Positions 45,691-54,951 of a stretch of 63,269 bases of DNA are shown piece by piece. A model generated the notes under the pieces. The model made no database searches. It was not told the origin of the DNA and saw only the letters and a list, made by a program, of their open reading frames with translations. Each line of letters opens with the position of its first letter. Within the stretch, counting starts at the first letter, position 1. Source of the DNA: Candidatus Roizmanbacteria bacterium (GTDB lineage Bacteria; Patescibacteriota; Microgenomatia; UBA1406; GWC2-37-13); the NCBI GenBank assembly GCA_012798265.1, contig JAAZNM010000003.1, forward strand, positions 1 through 63,269. Reading direction: 5' to 3'. Position numbers and translations under genes: made by a program.

Positions 45691-48600
45691 ATGGAAGCAT
45701 TATCGGAACCGGCAAACAAGGTTGAGACAACCGCCTTCAGGTCACGACAAACGAAAATTGGAACCTATCTGAATGGCCTGCAAAACGAAAAATCCGGTAC
45801 TCAATCTTTTTCTCTTTCCTTCAAAAACGCTACTGAAAAATACAAGGACCATACGGACACAAAAACCAAAGAGTCCCTTCAGGATCATCTGGTAGCCATC
45901 CTCATCAACGAAAAAAGAGGTATTTTCCAAAAAGAGGGAAAATCGGGTTATGACTTCGAAAAGGAGAGACGGCAGATTGACGCAATCATCTCCATACTTG
46001 AGGGCCAACACGTTCATATGGGCACCGGCGAAGGCAAAAGTACCGTCGTCCTTCCGATTGCAGCTATCGTTGAGGCTTTGACATCCGACAAAAAAGCTGT
46101 CATCCTCTCTAGCGCCAATATGACCTTGGTTGACGAATTAAGGCAAAACACTGCTACCCTTCTCCGGTCTCTGGCTGACAAAACCGGCGTTTTCGGATTT
46201 GATTTGACGATCCCGGAGATACCGGCGGAAAAACGGCCCAAGATAGACGAACTGACCAACCGACCCATATTCAAAACCATGATTAAAGAGGCTTTGACCG
46301 AAGGGACATACTCCGAACAAACTAATCAGGATTTTCAGGTGGATTTTTTCAACAATGCCGAGCCCGGAAAACGCACCAATATTTTTGAAGGCAATGATGG
46401 TTCTGTTCCGAGAATTGCGTTTGTCAGCCACCGCCAGTTGATCTTTGATGCCTCCGAAGACAAAAAGGTTTTCCACGAAAACTCGCCAAGGATTTTTTTT
46501 GACGAAGCCCATTCGCCTTACGATACCCGCGGCAAACCATACGAAAAAGTCGAGGGCTGCCAGTATGCGACCGCCGAAGAAATCAGAGCCTCGACCTTAT
46601 TATGGTTTACCGACTTCTTGACCGCCAAACAACTGACGGACAAGGATTTTTATTTCGAATCGGGACGGCGGTATGTCAGAGAAGAGGCGGTCGCAAGAAT
46701 AAAAGATGGACTGCTACACCCGGAAGCAAAATATTTTAACGAGGCGGTCGACGCCATAAGCCGTCATATCGGCGGTCTCACCCCGGATGAAAGAAAAAAA
46801 GTGATGGCGACCCTTTCTGGTTTTATGGAATCGGGCTACCTGCCGGTTGGCAAGAAAAAAGGATACGAAGGCCTTAAACATTATATCCTAAACGTCGGCA
46901 ATAATATAGGCGAGATCAATTATTATCGCAATAAAAGTTACGTCATTGACAAGGAAGGCCGACCGATAATCAGGGACAGCTATATCGACGAACTTTTGGA
47001 AAGTCACCAATATTCGCCTTTTTACCAGCTCGACATCTATGCCGCCAACAACAGATTTCATTATGTCCCCATAAACCAGTCTATTTTTTCATCGATCAAG
47101 TTCCCGACCTTCGTCCAACTGGCTGCCGATAACCTGGTCTGCCTGTCTGGGACTCTCCTTTATCCCGATCCGAAAACCGGGAAGATAAGAAAAAGTTCAT
47201 TTGCCAAACTTCTTGAAGATATTACCCAAAGAAAGGTCAATCTGATTACCCATTATGACAGGAAAACGACTCCCAGGCCGGATTTTTTCGAGAATGAGGA
47301 CGAGGTTAACTCAAAAACCGCCGACCTGATAAGGCAAGACGATAAGCCTACCTTGGTAATCAACTATGAGGGAGTCGAACAAGCCTACGCTACTTACAAA
47401 AGTATTACCGACGGCCTGAACGATGAAGAAAAAAATAAAATCGTGTATCTTCCCCCTAAACCGTCGTTGCCCGACGAACTGGCCGAATATAACAGATTGC
47501 TTCAACTATATACCGTCGATCTGGCCGAAAACAGGATAAAGGCGATCGTCTCCTCCGGAGTCGTCGGTACCGGCATCAATATCGTCAAAAAAAATGGCCA
47601 ATATCCGGACCTTAAGGTAATTACCCTTAATATGCCGGAAAGCGAAATCCAGATAATCCAGGCTATCGGCCGCCGCCGGCTGACTGGCGACGATTTTCAT
47701 TGGCTGATCAGTAAAAATTCTATGGAAAGATATCTCTCTTTATATGACCAGGAGCTTTCTTCCAAACTCATGGTACTGCTTGGCAAAATAGACCGCACGC
47801 TTATCCAAAACATGGTTGATGGCGCCGACACTCCGGATAAAAGGCTTAATGTCGTCCTTGAACTGCTGGCTGAACAACGCCGTAAAAATGCCGAAAACGA
47901 CAATCATATTATCCAGTATGACGTTGTCTTCGAGAGAATAGGCAAAGAGTTCAAAAACAGGCTGACCAGACAGATTTTGGCCGATGCGCTTCACCTGCCG
48001 AAAAATCTGCCCCGTGAGCAGATCGCCGAACGACTGATGAAAACTCCGGAGGCCTCAGATATCGATTTCGTCGATAAAGTCCTGGTTAGGGCAGCCGGTA
48101 AAGAGTTCAAAAACACGGAGGAATGGTACGATTTTGTCTCCGGCGACCTGTCTCCCCTTTTCGGACTGCCCAGCACCCTGTCGGAGGAGATATTTGACCG
48201 GCTTTCCACCGCTCCAAAACCGTCTTCGTACGACTTCATCAGCCAGATGATGATCGATGTGGTTTTTAAGGAAGACCGCGCCACCGGCGAAGACTGGCTG
48301 ACCACTGTCGCCCGCAACTGGTACAACGCCAATAAACAAAGAGTAATCGAGTTCATGAAACTCAAATATTTCGGCGGCCAAATAGATAGCGGGCTCAAAA
48401 TCAATCTTGTTCCTGTTCCTGACGGAATAACGGTTAAGGCTGAACCTGTAGGTGACAAACTGCCGCTTCCCGACCGGCAGAGAATCGGGCAACCGGTCAT
48501 CCTGCAGTATGACTCAAAGGGCCAAAACCTCAATCTTTGCGGATTATCGTTTAACAACCTATACTATTTGTGTGGAACCGGAGATAAAATCCATCCTTTG

Positions 48601-48705
48601 ATATCTACGGATACCGTAGGCTTTTTTGATTTTTTGCCTGTTCAAAACGATAAAACAAGTGCTATACTGGTTTTTAAAGGCAATCAGGACACGGACCGTG
48701 GTTGA
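45691..48705 (+). CDS. SecA-like superfamily 2 motor protein, not SecA itself
   Basis: 1004 residues. HVHMGTGEGKSTVV (~108-120) is the SecA-type Walker A (SecA: MxTGEGKT); FFDEAHSPYDT (D271-H274) is the DEAD/DEAH box; VSSGVVGTGINI and QAIGRRRLTGDDFHW are motifs V and VI. The preprotein-crosslinking region and C-terminal zinc end of SecA are not recognisable; instead there is a ~320-residue unfamiliar C terminus. It may be a translocase- or helicase-like motor for an unknown substrate. It lies in an apparent operon with two envelope proteins (44840, 48746). Confidence 0.75.
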   Translation: MEALSEPANKVETTAFRSRQTKIGTYLNGLQNEKSGTQSFSLSFKNATEKYKDHTDTKTKESLQDHLVAILINEKRGIFQKEGKSGYDFEKERRQIDAIISILEGQHVHMGTGEGKSTVVLPIAAIVEALTSDKKAVILSSANMTLVDELRQNTATLLRSLADKTGVFGFDLTIPEIPAEKRPKIDELTNRPIFKTMIKEALTEGTYSEQTNQDFQVDFFNNAEPGKRTNIFEGNDGSVPRIAFVSHRQLIFDASEDKKVFHENSPRIFFDEAHSPYDTRGKPYEKVEGCQYATAEEIRASTLLWFTDFLTAKQLTDKDFYFESGRRYVREEAVARIKDGLLHPEAKYFNEAVDAISRHIGGLTPDERKKVMATLSGFMESGYLPVGKKKGYEGLKHYILNVGNNIGEINYYRNKSYVIDKEGRPIIRDSYIDELLESHQYSPFYQLDIYAANNRFHYVPINQSIFSSIKFPTFVQLAADNLVCLSGTLLYPDPKTGKIRKSSFAKLLEDITQRKVNLITHYDRKTTPRPDFFENEDEVNSKTADLIRQDDKPTLVINYEGVEQAYATYKSITDGLNDEEKNKIVYLPPKPSLPDELAEYNRLLQLYTVDLAENRIKAIVSSGVVGTGINIVKKNGQYPDLKVITLNMPESEIQIIQAIGRRRLTGDDFHWLISKNSMERYLSLYDQELSSKLMVLLGKIDRTLIQNMVDGADTPDKRLNVVLELLAEQRRKNAENDNHIIQYDVVFERIGKEFKNRLTRQILADALHLPKNLPREQIAERLMKTPEASDIDFVDKVLVRAAGKEFKNTEEWYDFVSGDLSPLFGLPSTLSEEIFDRLSTAPKPSSYDFISQMMIDVVFKEDRATGEDWLTTVARNWYNANKQRVIEFMKLKYFGGQIDSGLKINLVPVPDGITVKAEPVGDKLPLPDRQRIGQPVILQYDSKGQNLNLCGLSFNNLYYLCGTGDKIHPLISTDTVGFFDFLPVQNDKTSAILVFKGNQDTDRG

Positions 48706-48745
48706 TAAATTACCATGTATATAGTAAAATACTATATAATCATTT

Positions 48746-50851
48746 ATGTCCAGCGATCGCGGTAGAGAAATTGTTGGCTCTTCGGATCGGGCAGTAATCA
48801 CTGCCAAAGATTTAAGTAGACTGGCTCTCCCCACCATAGGGGCAATGACCGAACTTTTAGCTGCCTGCAATTCGGTTAACGCCGCCACTCCCGCAGAAAA
48901 CCGTCCACAAAATAACCAGGAAAATCCGGCCACACAACCGGGCCAGAATCAGAATCCGTCTCAACCGGAAACCCAGATTACGGTACCACCAACGCCTGCT
49001 CCCGAAGAATCACCGACGCCTTTTGCTATGGACAGTTCGGCTCAAAGCGAAATAGGCGGCTTGTATTTCGGATCGTATACCAATCCTGATGGTAATAAAA
49101 CCATTATTGAGGCGGTCGACGGTGGCATATTTGAAATCAATAACCCCGGTTATCAGATGGCGGTTCTGGCAAGCGGCGCCAAAGAGACTCCGTACAACGA
49201 CCTATATAGACAGGAAAATCCTCAGCTGCCTGCAGGTTTTAAGGTCGACGGCAGCTATTTTGATGCCCAAAGCACCAAAGGCGGCACCGTCGGTAAAACT
49301 CCCCAAGGGATCGAGGTTAAACTTATAGATAATCTGTGGGTTGATCCTGAAGGAAAGGTATTCAACCCATATGTAGTCAATAAAGAAGGCTCCCTTTTCG
49401 GTTTTCCGGCTCTTTTTGTCGACTCAAAAGACAAAAAACAGCCGCCGACCCTGCTTTTCGGTCTGGTCGACAACGACGGCAAGCTTATCTCCAAACCAAG
49501 ACCGGCCTTTTTGACCCCCACCGAAGAAGCCAAATTACACGGCTTTAGCGGAGAAGCAAGCAAAATAGGGATAACCAAGGAAGGAATCGTCAAGGTCACG
49601 GAGAAAGACACCAATACAATCAAATTCCTTTCTTTCTTCCGAGAACCGGCCAATACCGAACTGGCCGCTCCGGATGTCGCTTTGGTTGAACAGGCGGTCA
49701 ATCCTTTTGCCAATGCCTTTGGGTTAGACGAAGCTAAAAAAACCCAAGTTATGGCTGAGATAATAAAACCTGAGAATATACGCACTTTAACCGGTGCCGA
49801 CGGCCAGACCTTCAAAGTCGCCGTCACCAACGACGGATATCCGCTTATGATAGCTACGCAAAATCAAGAAACGGGGATGTGGAGCGGGTGGAAGAAAGTT
49901 ACATTAAAAAAACTATTTGAAGAAAATAAAATAAATAATGGAACTGAATTTACAGGTTGGTGGCTTGATAATACTAAATGGCAACAAATAGTTAGTGAAC
50001 AATTTAATTTAGCCACCATAGATTATGGGATTTATTGGAAAGAAATTGAACCAGAACAAGGCCAATTTAATTATTCGATAGCTGAAGAACAAATAAAATT
50101 AGCTAAAAAGAATAATATGGATATAAGAGGAATGGGGTTAGTCTGTCAAACTTTATATCCAGATTGGTTAAAAAACCATAATGGATCACCTGATGATTTT
50201 AAAGAAATATTAAAAAATCATGTTTATAGCATAGTATCTCATTTTAAAGGCAATGTTAACGAATGGACTGTTGTAACAGAACCATATATAAACCCCTATA
50301 GAACTAATGACGTACTGTATAAAAAACTTGGATACGATTATATTGAAATTGCATTTCAAGCTGCTAGAACCGCAGATCCTGATGCTCTACTTATTTATGA
50401 AGATACATTCAATCACACATCAAATGGAATAACTACTTCTTTAACTCATAAAATTGTCGATAATTTAAAGACTAAAGGATTAATTGATAGAGTTGGTTTA
50501 GAAATGCATATCGACGCTTCTCAACCTTTAAATAGTGAAGATATCATAAAAACAATGAAAAGCTATGGCGTTCCTGTTTCTATTACCTCTGTGGATGTTG
50601 ATATGAGTAAAGTAGGAGGGAACCAACAAGAAAAATTAGTTCGTCAAGCAAAAATTTACCAAGAGTTAGTCAAAATTTGTCTGGACTCAGATGTCTGCGT
50701 TGATTTTTCAGTCTGGGGAATAGGTGACAAATATCACTGGTTAGACCAACAAAATCCCAATGCCAATCCTACACTTTTTGATGACAATCTAGAACCAAAA
50801 CCCGCACTATGGGGTATGATGAAAACATTAATAGACAATCTTAACTCCTAA
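48746..50851 (+). CDS. Chimeric lipoprotein-like protein with C-terminal GH10-like domain
   Basis: 701 residues. LLAACN near residue 40 could be a lipobox; a Pro/Gln/Asn linker follows (~50-90), then an unfamiliar domain to ~375. From ~385 a GH10-like TIM barrel: WTVVTEPY (Glu512 at acid/base), LEMHIDAS, WGIGDKYHW. The nucleophile motif, normally ITELD, reads ITSVD (Ser615), so hydrolysis is doubtful. Base composition changes from the window's norm to very AT-rich near 49870-49930, inside the gene, so the two parts have different histories. TATAAT (48735-48740) is 5 nt before the ATG. Confidence 0.75.
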   Translation: MSSDRGREIVGSSDRAVITAKDLSRLALPTIGAMTELLAACNSVNAATPAENRPQNNQENPATQPGQNQNPSQPETQITVPPTPAPEESPTPFAMDSSAQSEIGGLYFGSYTNPDGNKTIIEAVDGGIFEINNPGYQMAVLASGAKETPYNDLYRQENPQLPAGFKVDGSYFDAQSTKGGTVGKTPQGIEVKLIDNLWVDPEGKVFNPYVVNKEGSLFGFPALFVDSKDKKQPPTLLFGLVDNDGKLISKPRPAFLTPTEEAKLHGFSGEASKIGITKEGIVKVTEKDTNTIKFLSFFREPANTELAAPDVALVEQAVNPFANAFGLDEAKKTQVMAEIIKPENIRTLTGADGQTFKVAVTNDGYPLMIATQNQETGMWSGWKKVTLKKLFEENKINNGTEFTGWWLDNTKWQQIVSEQFNLATIDYGIYWKEIEPEQGQFNYSIAEEQIKLAKKNNMDIRGMGLVCQTLYPDWLKNHNGSPDDFKEILKNHVYSIVSHFKGNVNEWTVVTEPYINPYRTNDVLYKKLGYDYIEIAFQAARTADPDALLIYEDTFNHTSNGITTSLTHKIVDNLKTKGLIDRVGLEMHIDASQPLNSEDIIKTMKSYGVPVSITSVDVDMSKVGGNQQEKLVRQAKIYQELVKICLDSDVCVDFSVWGIGDKYHWLDQQNPNANPTLFDDNLEPKPALWGMMKTLIDNLNS

Positions 50852-50885
50852 TTTTTCTCTCTCTGTTTTATGATATTTTTATATT

Positions 50886-51875
50886 ATGAATATAAATAGA
50901 TGGTTAATTGGACTAATTATTTTATTAGAGGCAATAATAGTAATTTTTTTAAGCACAACTATCATAAAACAAAATAATATTAAAAAAATAATTTCAATAA
51001 ATACTATTAGTAAAAATGAAGTCAAATATAAAAAAAATAACTTATTAAAATATTTTTATGAATTGGAACCAAACACCATTCAAAAAATACAAGTTGACTG
51101 GCTGAACTATAATCCTATTTATTCAATTAATTCTGATGGTCTAAATGAAAGATATAACTACACTATAGAAAAAAAGCCTAATACCTTTAGAATAATTACT
51201 CTAGGAGATTCATTTGTTTTTGGCCAATATTTAAAAACCGTAAAAGAAAACTGGTCGGAAAAACTTGAAGACAAATTAAATTTTGGAAAATACAAATGCA
51301 ATAATTATTCTAATTATGAAGTAATAAATTTAGGAGTATATGGTTACGATATAAAATACTCTGTAGAAAGATTCAAAAATAAGGGAGTGAAATATAATCC
51401 TGATCTTATAATTTTTTTATTAAAAACAGATGATTTTCAAATGATCAACGATTACATTCTACCTCTTGAAGAAGAAATAACAAAAGAAATGAAAATAGAT
51501 AAAAATTCACCAGAATACTATATGAAAGAAGGAGTTATCTATCCAACTTGGAATAAGGCCACAAATCTATTTATAAAAAAATATGGAAAAAAAGATATAC
51601 TAGCTTATCAAAAAAAAACACTAATAGAATTAATAAATATCTATAAAAATAGAATCATTTTTATGAGTTTCCCCGGATTGGAAAAAGAATATAAACAAAT
51701 ATTATTAGATAGCGCTAAAAAACGTAGTAATATTTTTTTCTATGAAACTTACAATATATACGGAGATAAAAATTTAACTTTCCCCGACTATCATCCCAAT
51801 CAAAAAGGTCATCTAATTATAGCTGAAAATATATTTAATTATTTAAATAAAAATAAAATTATTCCATGTAATTAA
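50886..51875 (+). CDS. Membrane-anchored SGNH/GDSL-type esterase-like protein
   Basis: 329 residues. N-terminal membrane helix (WLIGLIILLEAIIVIFLSTT), then an SGNH hydrolase-like domain: ITLGDSFVFGQ (Ser), VINLGVYGYD (Gly block), FLLKTDD, and FPDYHPNQKGHLIIA (DxxH block). Members of this type add or remove acyl groups on exopolysaccharides (AlgX/DltD-like relatives). AT-rich island gene; 17 bp overlap with the convergent glycosyltransferase. Confidence 0.8.
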   Translation: MNINRWLIGLIILLEAIIVIFLSTTIIKQNNIKKIISINTISKNEVKYKKNNLLKYFYELEPNTIQKIQVDWLNYNPIYSINSDGLNERYNYTIEKKPNTFRIITLGDSFVFGQYLKTVKENWSEKLEDKLNFGKYKCNNYSNYEVINLGVYGYDIKYSVERFKNKGVKYNPDLIIFLLKTDDFQMINDYILPLEEEITKEMKIDKNSPEYYMKEGVIYPTWNKATNLFIKKYGKKDILAYQKKTLIELINIYKNRIIFMSFPGLEKEYKQILLDSAKKRSNIFFYETYNIYGDKNLTFPDYHPNQKGHLIIAENIFNYLNKNKIIPCN

Positions 51876-52638
51876 ACTTGCTTATTCTATTAAAAATAAT
51901 TATTAATAAAAATAATAGACCATAAAAAACATATCTTTTGAACAGCCTTTTTGGTTCAAAAAGAAAACGATACAACCACTCAAACCCTATTTTTTGCATC
52001 CATAATGGTGCTTGTTTTTTATATCCCGATATAAAATCAAATGCAGCTCCAACAGGAATGATAATCAATGGTTTTTTGATTAGTTTTGATAATTCATAAC
52101 CAAATAATTCTTGTTTAGGGCTCCCCAAAGAGATAAAAATAATATCCGACTTTAAAGACTCTATTTTTTTTGCGAGATCTGCTAATTCTTTTTTTGATAA
52201 ATTTCTAAATTTTGATTCCTCTTTTCCTATTATTATTAAATCTTTAAATTTATTTTTTAATTTAGCTTCTAAAGAAGATAAAACTATTGATGTATTCCCA
52301 TATAAAAATACTTTGTATCGTTTTTTACTTGATAAAAGACATATTTTTTGCATTAAAATTGGGCCATAAACTCTATCATTTAGTTTTTTATCTTTTCCGT
52401 ATAAAAAAGAGATTGACCATCTTACCCATTGACTATCAGGAACAAGATAATCAAACTTATTAAGGACATCATTAAGATTATTGTCATAATAAGCTCTAAC
52501 TAATGTATGAGAGGCAATCGGAGAAATCAATAACTTTTTTTTTGTAGTAATAGCTTTTTTTATTTCCCCTACTAAAAAGCTATAGTCGCAAGCAGTAATA
52601 TAGTTATTTATAATTTTATGTTTTCCTTTATACATCAT
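51859..52638 (-). CDS. WecG/TagA/CpsF family glycosyltransferase (GT26)
   Basis: 259 residues from ATG 52638. Family landmarks: DRVYGPILMQKI, FLYGNTSIVLSSLEAKLK, IIFISLGSPKQELF, VGAAFDFISGYKKQAPLWMQ and GFEWLYRFLFEPKRL with a basic, amphipathic C terminus for membrane contact. Adds a ManNAc-type sugar to an undecaprenyl-PP-linked intermediate. Start overlaps the upstream epimerase end by 11 bp. AT-rich island gene. Confidence 0.9.
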   Translation of the reverse strand: MMYKGKHKIINNYITACDYSFLVGEIKKAITTKKKLLISPIASHTLVRAYYDNNLNDVLNKFDYLVPDSQWVRWSISFLYGKDKKLNDRVYGPILMQKICLLSSKKRYKVFLYGNTSIVLSSLEAKLKNKFKDLIIIGKEESKFRNLSKKELADLAKKIESLKSDIIFISLGSPKQELFGYELSKLIKKPLIIIPVGAAFDFISGYKKQAPLWMQKIGFEWLYRFLFEPKRLFKRYVFYGLLFLLIIIFNRISKFNYME

Positions 52639-53680
52639 CTTTGAAGATGTCAAAAATAATATCATCAACTGAATATCTTATATTCCAAGATGGATATAGT
52701 TTTTTAAATTTTGAATAATCTGTGATCCACCATTTGTGGTCTCCTGTTCTCGGCTTATTTTTGTATAATATTTTTGGCTTTGTTTTTGATAATTTGCTGA
52801 TTTTTTGAATTATCTCCAATAACGAATGTGCATTATTCCTACCTCCCCCCATATTAAATACTTCTCCTTTTTTTGGATTTTTATAGAATAAATAAAAAGC
52901 ATAAACAAGATCTTTGGCATGAATAATATCTCGTACTTGTTTACCCTTATAGCCAAAAACGATAAATTCCCCATTTTTTTTAAAGTGATTAATCATGTAG
53001 GAAAGAAAGCCTTGTTCCAAGGCTCCATTTTGCCACTTTCCCGCAACTACCCCCAATCTGAAAACCCCTGTTTTTAAACTAAAATATCTCCCATATTCCT
53101 GGACTAATAGATCACCTGACGCTTTGGACACTCCAAAAAAGCTATGTTTAGACTGGTCTATCGAAAACTTTTCCGTTATTCCTTTATAATTAATGTCTAT
53201 TTTATTTAAATCGTATCTATTTTTTGATTCCTTATAATTTAGATTATTAACTAAATCTCCGTATACTTTATTTGTTGAAGTAAAAATAAAAACAGCAGTT
53301 GGACAATATTGTCTAAAAACCTCAAGTAAATTTAATGTTCCTAACGAATTAATTGAATAATCAGTAAAAGGATCTTGGGCTGACCAATCATGTGAAGTTT
53401 GGGCTGCCGTATGAATAATAAGGTCAATTTTACTATATTTTTTAAATAAATCTGAAATACATTTTTTGTTTCTGATATCAAAATCATGATGGATATATTT
53501 TCCTTTGTGTCGTTTACGTAAATATTCTATTTTTTTTTGGCTATTAGTATTTATACTAAGCATTTTTGATCGTAAGTTGTTATCTATTCCCAATACACGA
53601 AACCCTTTATCAAGGAAAAAAACTGTAGATTCAAAGCCTATTAAGCCTAAAGAACCAGTTATTAATACGTTTGATTTCAT
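52628..53680 (-). CDS. NAD-dependent sugar epimerase/dehydratase (SDR)
   Basis: 350 residues, extended SDR. NAD motif ITGSLGLIGFESTVFF (GxxGxxG), HTAAQTSHDW, and RLGVVAGKWQNGALEQGF, which resembles CDP-paratose/CDP-tyvelose 2-epimerases. The YxxxK catalytic motif reads FGVSK, so the Tyr is Phe. If the alignment is right, the usual proton transfer is impaired. Substrate: a nucleotide sugar for the island's polysaccharide. AT-rich. Confidence 0.8.
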   Translation of the reverse strand: MKSNVLITGSLGLIGFESTVFFLDKGFRVLGIDNNLRSKMLSINTNSQKKIEYLRKRHKGKYIHHDFDIRNKKCISDLFKKYSKIDLIIHTAAQTSHDWSAQDPFTDYSINSLGTLNLLEVFRQYCPTAVFIFTSTNKVYGDLVNNLNYKESKNRYDLNKIDINYKGITEKFSIDQSKHSFFGVSKASGDLLVQEYGRYFSLKTGVFRLGVVAGKWQNGALEQGFLSYMINHFKKNGEFIVFGYKGKQVRDIIHAKDLVYAFYLFYKNPKKGEVFNMGGGRNNAHSLLEIIQKISKLSKTKPKILYKNKPRTGDHKWWITDYSKFKKLYPSWNIRYSVDDIIFDIFKDDV

Positions 53681-53682
53681 TT

Positions 53683-54933
53683 TTATATTAATAAACCCCT
53701 TATCCCCCAGAACATCACTTGAAATGAGGCGGGAGAGATAGGATTAAATACTCCATAGATAAAAATTGACCAAAAAGCAACAACATAAGCTTTTTTAAAA
53801 ATTAGATTTGACTTCAAAAGTTTAATATCATTAATAATGAAAAAAAATAAAATAAAAATAAAAATAAATAGACTGATATATCCAGATTCAACAAGAATTG
53901 ATCCAAAAATATTGTGAATGTACTCATCTGTACTTTTTTGAAGCAATATTTGGTTATTGTCAAAAATAACATTATTATTTTTAGATTCTAAATTATCATA
54001 ATAATTTCCTAATCCTACGCCAAGTAAACTAACCCTACCCATTTCCAAAGAATCTTTTAATTGATCCCATCTAAAATCTAGAGATCTTATATCAGTATTT
54101 TCATTTGTTAGTAAAAGTCTGTCCATAATAGAATAACCAGCGTAATGCCGCATAAATTTGTTCGTTGATATGCTCATTATTATAGCGACTAAAATTATTG
54201 AACTTATTTTTTTAAAACCAATTTTTTTAAAAAGTAAGACAGACCCACCCAAACTAAAAAGCAACATTAACACTCTAGTTCTTATATTAGAAAAAAACGA
54301 AAAAAATAAAATTATTATAGAAATACATGAAAGGTTTAAATAACTAAATTGTTTTTTTTCTTGGAAAAAAACAAATAATAAAGGAAGTATTATCTCATCA
54401 TAAGTGTCTGTATATATTTTATTATCATATAATTTAGCTATAACTAGCTTAACATGTTTTTCATAAACAAAAACACTTAGATATTTTATAAAAAAATCCT
54501 GATAGAAAATTATTATAAATTGGTACAAAAAATTAATAGTAATACTTGCTAATAAAACAATAGCAATTTGACGTAAATTATTTTTATAAAAAATAAAAGT
54601 AAAAAAAGCCAATAAAGAAATAAGCACATCTTTATAGCGATTTAAAAAGGCAGATTGGTTTATTGCAACAGATATAGTTAAAGATTGAAATAAAAATAAT
54701 ATAATGATTAAGCCAATCAATCTGTGATCTTTTTTATTAAACAAATTTTGATTTAATAAAAAATGTTTTACTAATTGAAAACAAAAAACTAAAATTAATA
54801 GAATTCTAGCTAATGCTTGAGTTGTAACAAAGGCGCTTTTAAAAGAAGGAATAATATAGAAATTTGGGATTTTAAATAAAAAAACACTTGATAAAAACAA
54901 ATATAAAAAAAGTTTATTTACATTTTTTGACAT
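53683..54933 (-). CDS. O-antigen ligase/polymerase-like membrane protein (island copy)
   Basis: 416 residues from ATG 54933, about 11 membrane segments. The Wzy_C/O-antigen ligase loop contains LLGVGLGNYYDNL and an external segment with EYIHNIFGSILVESG. Paralogue of 60994-62292, with matching N terminus (FKIPNFYIIPSFKSA versus IKLPPFYMLPPLKST) but with AT-rich codons. Joins lipid-linked glycan to an acceptor or polymerises it. Confidence 0.85.
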   Translation of the reverse strand: MSKNVNKLFLYLFLSSVFLFKIPNFYIIPSFKSAFVTTQALARILLILVFCFQLVKHFLLNQNLFNKKDHRLIGLIIILFLFQSLTISVAINQSAFLNRYKDVLISLLAFFTFIFYKNNLRQIAIVLLASITINFLYQFIIIFYQDFFIKYLSVFVYEKHVKLVIAKLYDNKIYTDTYDEIILPLLFVFFQEKKQFSYLNLSCISIIILFFSFFSNIRTRVLMLLFSLGGSVLLFKKIGFKKISSIILVAIIMSISTNKFMRHYAGYSIMDRLLLTNENTDIRSLDFRWDQLKDSLEMGRVSLLGVGLGNYYDNLESKNNNVIFDNNQILLQKSTDEYIHNIFGSILVESGYISLFIFIFILFFFIINDIKLLKSNLIFKKAYVVAFWSIFIYGVFNPISPASFQVMFWGIRGLLI

Positions 54934-54951
54934 AACTAATTTTAACAGACT

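Noticed and set aside
47991-48557. 188-codon minus-strand frame under the SecA-like gene
   Set aside because: Ser/Arg-rich low-complexity translation, no start signal, opposite a conserved gene; a shadow frame.
45691-48705. SecA itself
   Set aside because: Motor motifs V and VI differ, and the preprotein-binding and zinc regions are not recognisable.
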